This document shows, piece by piece, positions 55,941 to 64,000 of a stretch of DNA of 64,000 nt (position 1 is its first letter; every line of letters begins with the position of its first letter). The DNA is from Streptomyces davaonensis JCM 4913. Lineage in GTDB: Bacteria; Actinomycetota; Actinomycetes; Streptomycetales; Streptomycetaceae. The stretch is from contig NC_020504.1 in the NCBI RefSeq assembly GCF_000349325.1, positions 3,506,053 to 3,570,052 on the forward strand, in the 5' to 3' direction. The translations under genes and the position numbers were made by a program. A model generated the notes under the pieces. The model ran no database searches and was not told the origin of the DNA. It saw nothing but the letters and a program-made list of their open reading frames with translations.

Positions 55941-56929
55941 AGCCCGGCCTCCTCTTCCTTCTCTTGCTTGAGCACGATCCGCAGGTAGTAGGCGGTGAGG
56001 CCGAGCAGGATCAGGATGGTCAGCAGGGCGATGGCCGCGCCCATGCCGTAGTGCTGGTTGCCGACGCCCTCGATGTAGGCGTAGACCGGCAGGATCTCGG
56101 TGAGGCGGTCGGGGCCGCCCTGGTTGAACGTGTAGACCTGCACGAACGCCTTGAAGATCCAGATGACTTCGAGGAACGTGGTCGCGTAGAGGAAGGGCCG
56201 CAGGAACGGGAAGGTCACCGTGGCGAAGCTCTTCCAGGCACCGGCGCCGTCCAGGGAGGCGGCCTCGTACAGCTCGGCCGGGATGGTCGTGGTGGCCGCG
56301 TAGAGGTTGATCGCGACGAACGGGACCGACATCCAGACGATCAGCATGGTGACCACGAAGAACGTGGACATCTGGTCGCTGGTCCAGCTGTAGTCGGCCA
56401 TGGAGTGCCAGCCGAGCTTGTCCAGCACCCAGTTGACCACGCCGAAGCGCTGGGCGAAGAGCCACTGGTAGACGGTGGTGGCGGCGACCACGGGCATGGC
56501 CCAGGCCAGCACCAGGCCGATCATCAGCGTGAACCGCATGCGCCGGCCGAGCCGGGCGAGCAGCAGGCCGACGAGCGAGCCGAAGATCATGGTCAGGACG
56601 ACATTGGCCGCCGTGAACAGGACCGAGCGCACGGTGACACGCCAGAAGTCCTCGCTGCCGAGGACCTCGGTGTAGTTGTCGACGCCGTTCCACTCGGTGA
56701 CGTGCTGGATCAGCTGCGCCATGTTGAGGTTCTGGAACGACAGCAGCGCGTCCTTCAGCAGCGGCCAGCCGAGCAGCAGCACGGTCGCCGAGAGGGCGGG
56801 CAGCAGCAGAAGGTACGGGGCGAGCGCGCCGATGCGGGACGCGGCTCTCGGGGTGGAGCCGCCGGATCCCGAGGGGTCCTTGCGGACGTCCGCCGGGCCT
56901 GAGGGCGGCCGTTCTGTCTGCACGGTCAT
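55937..56929 (-). CDS. dasB: Chitobiose/GlcNAc ABC transporter permease
   Basis: 330 residues with six membrane segments (MalF family), beginning after a Pro/Ser-rich cytoplasmic N-terminus. EAA loop: ELYEAASLDGAGAWKSFATV. It pairs with DasC. It follows dasA after a 76-base gap with a strong hairpin. Confidence 0.94.
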   Translation of the reverse strand: MTVQTERPPSGPADVRKDPSGSGGSTPRAASRIGALAPYLLLLPALSATVLLLGWPLLKDALLSFQNLNMAQLIQHVTEWNGVDNYTEVLGSEDFWRVTVRSVLFTAANVVLTMIFGSLVGLLLARLGRRMRFTLMIGLVLAWAMPVVAATTVYQWLFAQRFGVVNWVLDKLGWHSMADYSWTSDQMSTFFVVTMLIVWMSVPFVAINLYAATTTIPAELYEAASLDGAGAWKSFATVTFPFLRPFLYATTFLEVIWIFKAFVQVYTFNQGGPDRLTEILPVYAYIEGVGNQHYGMGAAIALLTILILLGLTAYYLRIVLKQEKEEEAGL

Positions 56930-56967
56930 GCTCGCGTTCTCTTCCTCCTCGACCTACCGATACGCGG

Positions 56968-56997
56968 GGGCGGGAGCCGTCTCGACGGCTCCCGCCC
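56968..56997 (-). other. Stem-loop in the dasA-dasB gap
   Basis: GGGCGGGAGCCGT (56968-56980), loop CTCG, ACGGCTCCCGCCC (56985-56997): a perfect 13-base stem with a 4-base loop and no U-run. It is likely to protect the 3' end of dasA mRNA or partly terminate, so that DasA is made in excess over the permeases. Confidence 0.75.
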
Positions 56998-57005
56998 GGG
57001 TGCGC

Positions 57006-58289
57006 CTACTGCTGCTGCGACAGACGCTTGTTGAACTCTTCCTCGACCTGGGCGGCGGCCTCGGCCGGGGACTTGCCGTTCAGAACGGCGGTCATGTAGG
57101 TCTTGATCGGGTTGGGCGCGTTCTCGACGGCGGCCCACTCGGCGATCAGCGGCGTGGTGCCACCGCCCGCGGCGGCCGGCGCGGCGGCCTCGGCGACGGC
57201 GTTGCCCGCGAGGTTGCTCTGGAGAGCTTCCTTGTTCGGGATGACGCCGTTCTCCTTGGCGAGCTGGCCCTCGAACTCGTCCGAGAGGGCGATCCGCAGG
57301 AACTCCTTGGCGAGGTCCTGCTTCTTGCTGCCCGCGGCGACGGCGAGGTTGGAGCCGCCGAGGAAGACACCCTCGGGCTTGTCGGCCGTGGCACCCGGGA
57401 TGGTGAAGTAGCCGATCTCCTTCTCGATCTTCGGGTTGGCCTCGATCGCGATACCGGCTTCCCAGCCCATGCCGATGAAAGCGCCGACCTTGCCCTTGCC
57501 GAAGACCTCACCCTGCTGCGGGGTGGCCTCGTCCTTGTCCTTCGGGGCCTTGGAGAGCTTCTGGAACTTCTGGTACGTCTCCATGGCGGCGGCGACCTTC
57601 GGGTCGTCCAGGTTGGAGACGTACTTGTCGCCGTCCTTCTTCACCAGCTCGGCACCCTCACCGATGGTGAGGCCGACGAAGTGGTACCAGTTCTGGCCGG
57701 GCAGGTAGATCGGCTCGGCGTCGGTCTTCTCGCCGATCGTCTTCAGGTCCTCGTAGAACTCGTCCCGCGTCTTGGGGGTGTCCTTGATCCCCGCGTCGGC
57801 CCAGATGCCCTTGTTGTAGAGGACGACACGGTTGGCGAAGTACCACGGCGCCGCGTACTGCTTGCCGTCGAAGACGGAGGACTCGTTCAGGGACTCGACC
57901 CAGTCGCCGCCGATCTCGGTCTTCAGGTCGGCCAGGTCGGCCAGGCCGCCGGTCTTGGCGTAGGCCGGGGTCTGGGTGTTGCCGATCTCGAAGACGTCCG
58001 GCGGGTTCTCCTCCGACAGGGCGGTCGTCAGCTTCTGCTGAATGCCGTTCCACTGCTGGACCTCGAACTTGACCTTCGCCTTCGTCTTCTTCTCGAAGGC
58101 GGCGGCGACGTCCTTCTGCCACTGGTCGGGGGAGGAACCGTCCATCACCCAGACAGTGAGGGTCTGGCCCGCGTAGCCGTCCGCGCCAGGCTTGCCGCCC
58201 CCGTCGCCGTCGCCGTCGTCACTCCCACACGCCGCGATGGAGACCATCATTGCCGCGACACCGATCGCGGATATCAGCTTGCGCTTCAC
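57006..58289 (-). CDS. dasA: Chitobiose-binding lipoprotein of the Das transporter
   Basis: 427 residues. Lipobox SIAAC-GSD, then an acidic Gly/Asp linker and the family 1 solute-binding fold (LTVWVMDGSSPDQW, FEIGNTQTPAYAKTGGLADL, IGMGWEAGIAIEANP). It captures N,N'-diacetylchitobiose outside the cell. GGAGGG lies four bases before GTG 58289; earlier in-frame ATGs lack a ribosome site. First gene of the das operon; dre sites lie upstream. Confidence 0.96.
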   Translation of the reverse strand: MKRKLISAIGVAAMMVSIAACGSDDGDGDGGGKPGADGYAGQTLTVWVMDGSSPDQWQKDVAAAFEKKTKAKVKFEVQQWNGIQQKLTTALSEENPPDVFEIGNTQTPAYAKTGGLADLADLKTEIGGDWVESLNESSVFDGKQYAAPWYFANRVVLYNKGIWADAGIKDTPKTRDEFYEDLKTIGEKTDAEPIYLPGQNWYHFVGLTIGEGAELVKKDGDKYVSNLDDPKVAAAMETYQKFQKLSKAPKDKDEATPQQGEVFGKGKVGAFIGMGWEAGIAIEANPKIEKEIGYFTIPGATADKPEGVFLGGSNLAVAAGSKKQDLAKEFLRIALSDEFEGQLAKENGVIPNKEALQSNLAGNAVAEAAAPAAAGGGTTPLIAEWAAVENAPNPIKTYMTAVLNGKSPAEAAAQVEEEFNKRLSQQQ

Positions 58290-58345
58290 GCCACCCTCCT
58301 CAGGGATGCCCATGAACCCCCCGCCCATGGGCCGGGACCTGGACC

Positions 58346-58385
58346 AATGGTGTAGACCAGTAGGTGGAGCTTGGACCAGACCAAA
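58346..58385. promoter_or_regulatory. Two dre sites before dasA
   Basis: AATGGTGTAGACCAGT (58346-58361) matches the dre consensus at 13 of 16 bases; CTTGGACCAGACCAAA (58370-58385) at 10 of 16. They lie 57 and 81 bases from the dasA start, 24 bases apart. Confidence 0.85.
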
Positions 58386-58493
58386 AATCCTGTCAAGGGT
58401 GCCGGAAAGGGCTCTGACCAGCCGTTATGCGACCTACATATGAAGGAACCTTTAAGTAAGAAGGCAGCGAAAAGAACGGCGGCGGAGTACTCT

Positions 58494-58531
58494 CGTCCGC
58501 TAGACCACTTGGCTCTATGGACTAGACCAAA
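58494..58531. promoter_or_regulatory. Two dre-like sites before dasR
   Basis: The half-conserved site ending CTAGACCACT (58494-58509, 11 of 16) and TATGGACTAGACCAAA (58516-58531, 11 of 16) lie 67-104 bases upstream of dasR, implying autoregulation. Confidence 0.72.
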
Positions 58532-58552
58532 AGTGGTGGTGAGGGTATATAG

Positions 58553-59362
<810 letters not shown>

Positions 59363-59462
59363 GTCTGTTGAAGGTTCGAACTACTTAGTGCACGTGGTGT
59401 AGCGCCCCTGCTGTTCCTGTTCTACGGTCCTCCCCTCATCGCATGGACGGGAGGACGACCCG

Positions 59463-61598
59463 GTGCGCACTGCGAACACTCGAACCATCGTCATCTGGAC
59501 CCTCGTCGCGCTGATCGGCGGCACCGGCTGGGCGGTGCTCGCGCTGGCCCGCGGCGAGGAGGTCTCCGCCGCCTGGATGGTCGCCGCGGCCCTCGGCTCG
59601 TACGCCATCGCCTACCGCTTCTACGCCAAGTTCATCGCGTACAAGGTCCTCAAGGTCGACCGCACCCGGGCCACCCCGGCGGAACGGCTCGACAACGGCA
59701 TCGACTTCCATCCGACGGACCGGCGCGTCCTGCTCGGTCATCACTTCGCGGCCATCGCCGGGGCCGGACCGCTGGTCGGCCCGGTGCTGGCCGCGCAGAT
59801 GGGATATCTGCCCGGCACCATCTGGATCATCGCGGGCGTCATCTTCGCGGGCGCCGTCCAGGACATGGTGGTGCTGTTCTTCTCCACCCGCCGCGACGGG
59901 CGTTCGCTCGGTCAGATGGCCCGCGAGGAGATCGGCCCGTTCGGTGGCGCGGCGGCGATCCTGGCCACCTTCGCCATCATGATCATCTTGCTCGGGGTGC
60001 TGGCCCTCGTCGTCGTCAACGCCCTGGCCGAGTCGCCCTGGGGCACCTTCTCCATCGCGATGACCATCCCGATCGCCCTGCTGATGGGCTTCTATCTGCG
60101 CGTCCTGCGCCCCGGCCGGGTCAGCGAGGTCTCCCTGATCGGCGTAGGGCTGCTGCTGCTCGCGCTGATCGCGGGCCGCTGGGTGGCCGAGTCCTCCTGG
60201 GCCGACGCGTTCACCCTAGCGCCCTCCACGCTGGTCGTCTGGCTGGTGGCGTACGGGTTCATCGCCTCGATCCTGCCGGTGTGGATGCTGCTCGCGCCCC
60301 GCGACTACCTCTCCACCTTCATGAAGATCGGCACGATCTTCCTGCTCGCCCTCGGTGTCGTCCTCGCGCTGCCGACGCTGAAGATGGACGCGGTGACGGA
60401 CTTCGCCTCGCGCGACAACGGCCCGGTGTTCGCGGGCTCGCTCTTCCCGTTCGTCTTCATCACCATCGCCTGCGGCGCGCTGTCCGGCTTCCACTCGCTG
60501 ATCTCCTCCGGCACCACCCCGAAGATGATCCAGAAGGAGACCCAGGTCCGGATGATCGGCTACGGCTCCATGCTGATGGAGTCGTCGGTCGCCGTGATGG
60601 CGCTGGTCGCGGCGAGCATCATCGACCCGGGCCTGTACTTCGCGATGAACGCGCCCGCCGGGGTCATCGGCGACAGCGTGCAGAACGCCTCGCAGGTGGT
60701 GGGGAGTTGGGGCTACCAGATCTCCCCCGAGGACCTCGCCCAGGCGGCGAAGAACGTGGAGGAGGCGTCCCTGCTCTCGCGCACCGGCGGTGCGCCCACC
60801 CTCGCCGTCGGCATCTCGGACATCTTCTCCCAGATCACCGGGGACAGTCTGCGGGCCTTCTGGTACCACTTCGCGATCATGTTCGAGGCGCTGTTCATCC
60901 TGACCGCGCTGGACGCCGGTACCCGCGTGGGCCGGTTCATGCTCCAGGACATGCTCGGCAACGTCTACCGCCCGTTCAAGCAGATCAGCTGGAAGCCGGG
61001 CCTGGTCATCTGCAGCGCGATCGTGTGCGGGCTGTGGGGCTACTTCCTGTGGGTCGGCGTCCATGAGCCGCTCGGCGGGATCAACCAGCTCTTCCCGATC
61101 TTCGGTATCTCCAACCAGCTGCTGGCCGCCGTCGCCCTCGCGGTCTGCACCACCCTGCTGGTGAAGTCCGGGCGCCTCAAGTGGGCCTGGATCACCGGGA
61201 TTCCGCTCGCCTGGGACGCCACGGTCACGCTGACCGCCAGCTACCAGAAGGTCTTCTCCAGCGACCCCAGGGTCGGCTTCTTCAAGCAGCGCCAGGTGTT
61301 CCAGGACGCGATCGACGACGGGAAGATCCTGCCGCCCGCGAAGACCATGGACGACATGCACACCGTGGTCACCAACTCCACGGTGGACGGCGTCCTCACG
61401 GCGGCCCTCGCCCTCCTGATCATCGTGGTCATCGTGGACGCGGCCCGCGTCTGCGTCCGGCACATCCGCCGCCCCGCCCTGTCCACGCTGAGCGAGGCGC
61501 CCTACGTCGAGTCGAAACTCGTCGCCCCGGCGGGACTGTTCCCGACCCGCGAGGAGAAGGAGGAGCAGCGCGATGCGGTCACTCCGGCGGGCACTTAG
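59463..61598 (+). CDS. cstA: CstA-family carbon-starvation (pyruvate/peptide) transporter
   Basis: 711 residues with about sixteen membrane segments. Family markers: VLLGHHFAAIAGAGPLVGPVLAAQMG near residue 85, ACGALSGFHSLISSGTTPKMI, and LFILTALDAGTRVGRFMLQD, each in part. CstA and BtsT proteins carry pyruvate with protons. GTG start with GGGAGG upstream. It overlaps its small partner gene by 26 bases. Confidence 0.94.
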   Translation: MRTANTRTIVIWTLVALIGGTGWAVLALARGEEVSAAWMVAAALGSYAIAYRFYAKFIAYKVLKVDRTRATPAERLDNGIDFHPTDRRVLLGHHFAAIAGAGPLVGPVLAAQMGYLPGTIWIIAGVIFAGAVQDMVVLFFSTRRDGRSLGQMAREEIGPFGGAAAILATFAIMIILLGVLALVVVNALAESPWGTFSIAMTIPIALLMGFYLRVLRPGRVSEVSLIGVGLLLLALIAGRWVAESSWADAFTLAPSTLVVWLVAYGFIASILPVWMLLAPRDYLSTFMKIGTIFLLALGVVLALPTLKMDAVTDFASRDNGPVFAGSLFPFVFITIACGALSGFHSLISSGTTPKMIQKETQVRMIGYGSMLMESSVAVMALVAASIIDPGLYFAMNAPAGVIGDSVQNASQVVGSWGYQISPEDLAQAAKNVEEASLLSRTGGAPTLAVGISDIFSQITGDSLRAFWYHFAIMFEALFILTALDAGTRVGRFMLQDMLGNVYRPFKQISWKPGLVICSAIVCGLWGYFLWVGVHEPLGGINQLFPIFGISNQLLAAVALAVCTTLLVKSGRLKWAWITGIPLAWDATVTLTASYQKVFSSDPRVGFFKQRQVFQDAIDDGKILPPAKTMDDMHTVVTNSTVDGVLTAALALLIIVVIVDAARVCVRHIRRPALSTLSEAPYVESKLVAPAGLFPTREEKEEQRDAVTPAGT

Positions 61599-61770
61599 GG
61601 CGATGCGCTGGTACGTCCGTGAACTCACCGACGAATCGGCCTACGACCGCTACACCGCCCACCTCCGCAAGGACCACCCGACGGCACCCGTGCCGACGCG
61701 GCGCGACTTCGAGCGGATGCGGACGGACCGCCAGGAGTCGGACCCCCGCCAGGGGTTCCGCTGCTGTTGA
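61573..61770 (+). CDS. YbdD/YjiX-family small protein, CstA partner
   Basis: 65 residues, MRSLRRALRAMRWYVRELTDE... with the family core YDRYTAHLRKDHPTAPVPTRRDFERMR (quoted in part) and a C-terminal FRCC. YbdD/YjiX proteins are co-encoded with CstA/BtsT transporters and needed for their activity. GGAGGAG lies inside cstA before the ATG. Confidence 0.93.
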   Translation: MRSLRRALRAMRWYVRELTDESAYDRYTAHLRKDHPTAPVPTRRDFERMRTDRQESDPRQGFRCC

Positions 61771-61880
61771 GGCGATCTTCCCGGACCGATATGCGGACGA
61801 GGGGTTCCGCTTCTGCGACACCGTGACCTAGATTGCCTGCGCGTTACACCAGGTGATCAGTGAGGGGACGGTGCCGTCTG

Positions 61881-62147
61881 ATGTCGCAAGGCCCAGAAGT
61901 GAGCAGAGAGCCGGTGGTGACGCCTGTGCGCGTCGTCATCGCTCTCTGTCTGTTCGCGCCCTTCGTGGCGATGTTGTGGGTGGGTTCGTACGCGAAGGCC
62001 GACCCGGCCTTCATCGGCATCCCGTTCTTCTACTGGTACCAGATGGCGTGGGTGCTGATCTCGACCGTGCTGACGATGGTCGCGTACCAGCTGTGGCAGC
62101 GTGACCAGCGCGCCCGCGCCGCCGCGAAGGGCGGTGCGGCCGAATGA
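61881..62147 (+). CDS. DUF3311 small membrane protein, symporter partner
   Basis: 88 residues with two membrane segments (VVIALCLFAPFVAMLWVGSY and FYWYQMAWVLISTVLTMVAY). DUF3311 proteins pair with sodium:solute symporters of the acetate/pyruvate type and are likely accessory subunits. ATG at 61881. Its stop overlaps the ATG of the symporter (ATGA). Confidence 0.9.
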   Translation: MSQGPEVSREPVVTPVRVVIALCLFAPFVAMLWVGSYAKADPAFIGIPFFYWYQMAWVLISTVLTMVAYQLWQRDQRARAAAKGGAAE

Positions 62148-63739
62148 ACGACGGCGTGAACGGCGTGGCACTCGCCGTCTTCATCTTCTTCTTCCTGGCC
62201 GTCACGGTCATGGGCTTCCTGGCCGCGCGCTGGCGCAGGGCCGAGAACGAGCACAGCCTCGACGAGTGGGGCCTGGGCGGACGGTCGTTCGGCACCTGGA
62301 TCACCTGGTTCCTGCTCGGCGGCGACCTGTATACGGCCTACACGTTCGTGGCGGTCCCGGCGGCGATCTACGCGGCCGGCGCGGCGGGCTTCTTCGCGGT
62401 GCCGTACACGATCCTCGTCTACCCGCTGATCTTCACCTTCCTGCCCCGCCTGTGGTCGGTGTCCCACAAGCACGGGTACGTGACGACCTCGGACTTCGTG
62501 CGCGGCCGGTTCGGCTCCAAGAGCCTTTCGCTGGCCGTGGCGGTGACCGGCATCCTCGCGACCATGCCGTACATCGCGCTCCAACTCGTCGGCATCCAGG
62601 CGGTGCTGGACGTGATGGGCGTCGGTGGCGGGGAGAGCACGAACTGGTTCATCAAGGACCTGCCGCTGCTGATCGCGTTCGGTGTGCTGGCGGCGTACAC
62701 GTACTCCTCCGGCCTGCGGGCCCCCGCACTGATCGCGTTCGTCAAGGACACGCTGATCTACCTGGTGATCGCGGTGGCGATCATCTACATCCCGATCAAG
62801 CTGGGCGGGTTCGACGAGATCTTCGCCGCGGCGAACGACAAGTTCACCACCACCGGGGCGGGCGGCCTGGTCCCCGCCGAGGCCGGCCAATGGACGTACG
62901 CCACGCTGGCGTTGGGCTCGGCGCTGGCGCTGTTCATGTACCCGCACTCCATCACGGCGACACTGTCGTCGAAGAGCCGTGACGTGATCCGCCGCAACAC
63001 CACGATCCTGCCGCTGTACTCGCTGATGCTCGGTCTGCTCGCGCTGCTCGGCTTCATGGCGATCGCGGCCGGAGTGAAGGTCGAGAACGGGCAGTTGGCG
63101 ATCCCGCAGCTGTTCGAGAACATGTTCCCGGACTGGTTCGCGGGCGTGGCGTTCGCGGCGATCGGCATCGGCGCGCTGGTGCCGGCGGCGATCATGTCGA
63201 TCGCGGCGGCGAACCTCTTCACCCGCAACATCTACAAGGACTTCATCAAGCCGGACGCGACTCCGGCGCAGGAGACGAAGATCTCCAAGCTGGTGTCCCT
63301 GCTGGTGAAGGTGGGCGCGCTGGTCTTCGTCCTGACCATGGACAAGACGGTCGCCATCAACTTCCAGCTCCTGGGCGGCATCTGGATCCTCCAGACCTTC
63401 CCGGCCCTGGTCGGCGGCCTCTTCACCCGCTGGTTCCACCGCTGGGCCCTGCTGGCCGGCTGGGCGGTCGGCATGATCTACGGCACGGTGGCGGCGTACG
63501 GCGTGGCCTCGCCGACGCAGAAGCACTTCGGCGGCTCGTCCAAGGAGATCCCCGGCATCGGGGAGATCGGCTACATCGGTCTGACGGCCTTCGTGCTGAA
63601 CCTCGCGGTGACGGTGGTCCTGACCTTCGTCCTGCGCGCCGCGAAGGCCCCGGACGGCGTCGACGAGACAAGCCCCGAGGACTACACCGCGGACGCGGGC
63701 GACCCGGGCGTACAGAAGGAACTGACTCCCACTCACTGA
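62144..63739 (+). CDS. Sodium:solute symporter, monocarboxylate type (MctP/MctC-like)
   Basis: 531 residues with thirteen membrane segments (SSS family). Features: WGLGGRSFGTWITWFLLGGDLYTAYTF at residue 43 on (quoted in part), RFGSKSLSLAVAVTGILATMPYIALQLVG, and MYPHSITATLSSKSRDVIRRN. Related carriers take up acetate, pyruvate and propionate. Translationally coupled to the DUF3311 gene. Confidence 0.93.
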   Translation: MNDGVNGVALAVFIFFFLAVTVMGFLAARWRRAENEHSLDEWGLGGRSFGTWITWFLLGGDLYTAYTFVAVPAAIYAAGAAGFFAVPYTILVYPLIFTFLPRLWSVSHKHGYVTTSDFVRGRFGSKSLSLAVAVTGILATMPYIALQLVGIQAVLDVMGVGGGESTNWFIKDLPLLIAFGVLAAYTYSSGLRAPALIAFVKDTLIYLVIAVAIIYIPIKLGGFDEIFAAANDKFTTTGAGGLVPAEAGQWTYATLALGSALALFMYPHSITATLSSKSRDVIRRNTTILPLYSLMLGLLALLGFMAIAAGVKVENGQLAIPQLFENMFPDWFAGVAFAAIGIGALVPAAIMSIAAANLFTRNIYKDFIKPDATPAQETKISKLVSLLVKVGALVFVLTMDKTVAINFQLLGGIWILQTFPALVGGLFTRWFHRWALLAGWAVGMIYGTVAAYGVASPTQKHFGGSSKEIPGIGEIGYIGLTAFVLNLAVTVVLTFVLRAAKAPDGVDETSPEDYTADAGDPGVQKELTPTH

Positions 63740-63750
63740 GGGGAGTGCTC

Positions 63751-63788
63751 AGCGGGCCGCCGAATAGCAGATGCTACGGCGGCCCGCT
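63751..63788 (+). terminator. Terminator of the symporter operon
   Basis: AGCGGGCCGCCG (63751-63762) and CGGCGGCCCGCT (63777-63788), a perfect 12-base stem with a 14-base loop. Confidence 0.85.
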
Positions 63789-63807
63789 GTCGTACACACT
63801 CACGTCC

Positions 63808-64000
63808 ATGGACTTCCTGATCCGCGAGGTACTTCCCACCGAATACGCCGAACTGGGCGAGATCACGGCCCATGCCTACCTCCAGGACGGCCTCCTGACC
63901 TTCGGCGAGGCCGACTGGTACCTCGGCGAACTGAAGAACGTGGCGAAGAGAGCCGCCGCCGCGGACGTTCTGGTCGCCGTGGAGCAGGACCGGCTCCTCG
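63808..64000 (+). CDS. GNAT-like N-acetyltransferase, 5' part only
   Basis: 64 codons are visible, running off the right edge. The start MDFLIREVLPTEYAELGEIT and the following helix AHAYLQDG resemble the first strand and helix of GNAT enzymes; the acetyl-CoA motif would lie outside. TACACT ends seven bases before the ATG, so it is probably leaderless. Confidence 0.65.
   Translation, partial: MDFLIREVLPTEYAELGEITAHAYLQDGLLTFGEADWYLGELKNVAKRAAAADVLVAVEQDRLL

Noticed and set aside
53679..55988. Stop-free 769-codon frame opposite dasD and dasC
   Set aside because: Spans two real genes in antisense with no recognisable domain.
57006..58328. Upstream starts for dasA (58328 or 58313)
   Set aside because: They would put extra residues before the lipoprotein signal, and only GTG 58289 has a good ribosome site (GGAGGG).

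Overview
The window is a stretch of high-GC chromosome from a Streptomyces species. Evidence for this is the G/C bias at third codon positions, GTG and TTG starts, many probable leaderless starts, and a gene content and order that I recognise as the core-chromosome segment of S. coelicolor from about SCO5289 down to SCO5230. The landmarks are lon, the two-component pair before kgd (sucA), malic enzyme, the glutamate-type ABC transporter, sodX/sodN, eshB, ushX-sigH, wblE, nagB, dasABCD and dasR. I see no tRNA, rRNA, CRISPR array, insertion sequence or prophage.

Layout. 1-5 kb: a conservon-type sensor kinase with a roadblock protein (incomplete at the left edge), a PP2C-like phosphatase and a MarR regulator. 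5-11.8 kb: a secreted GH25 lysozyme, lon, an acetyltransferase, a Tat-type sulfatase and a spermidine-synthase-like protein. 11.9-18 kb: a response regulator and kinase pair, then kgd, which carries an apparent +1 frameshift in its Ala/Pro linker. 18-25 kb: a DUF4097 and PadR pair, a small HTH and Clp-N pair with a strong twin operator, an oxidoreductase, a Streptomyces intergenic repeat and malic enzyme. 25-32 kb: an amino-acid ABC transporter, an ECF sigma factor with its partner, a methyltransferase, a CGNR protein and the nickel SOD pair sodN/sodX. 32-39.5 kb: small accessory genes (VOC proteins, two TetR modules, an ECF42-type sigma factor with a YCII partner, a His-rich zinc protein). 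39.7-42.3 kb: a family 2B encapsulin (EshB) with a polyprenyl diphosphate synthase. 42.4-51 kb: a PLP enzyme, a Na+/H+ antiporter, a zinc-finger protein, ushX-sigH, a lipid kinase, wblE and a PdtaS-like kinase. 51-59.4 kb: a TetR/SDR module and the aminosugar locus nagB, dasD, dasC, dasB, dasA and dasR with DasR (dre) sites. 59.4-64 kb: a CstA-type carbon transporter and a monocarboxylate symporter, each with a small partner, then an acetyltransferase cut by the right edge.

How it works together. The das/nag genes form an import, hydrolysis and deamination route for N-acetylglucosamine and chitobiose under DasR. Malic enzyme, kgd and the two monocarboxylate carriers belong to central carbon flow. 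SigH/UshX, Lon (with HspR- and ClgR-type sites), SodN, WblE and several sensor kinases form a dense stress and development layer. The most unusual object is the EshB plus prenyl synthase operon, which looks like a protein nanocompartment for isoprenoid chemistry. All functional names come from reading the translated sequences; no database search was run.
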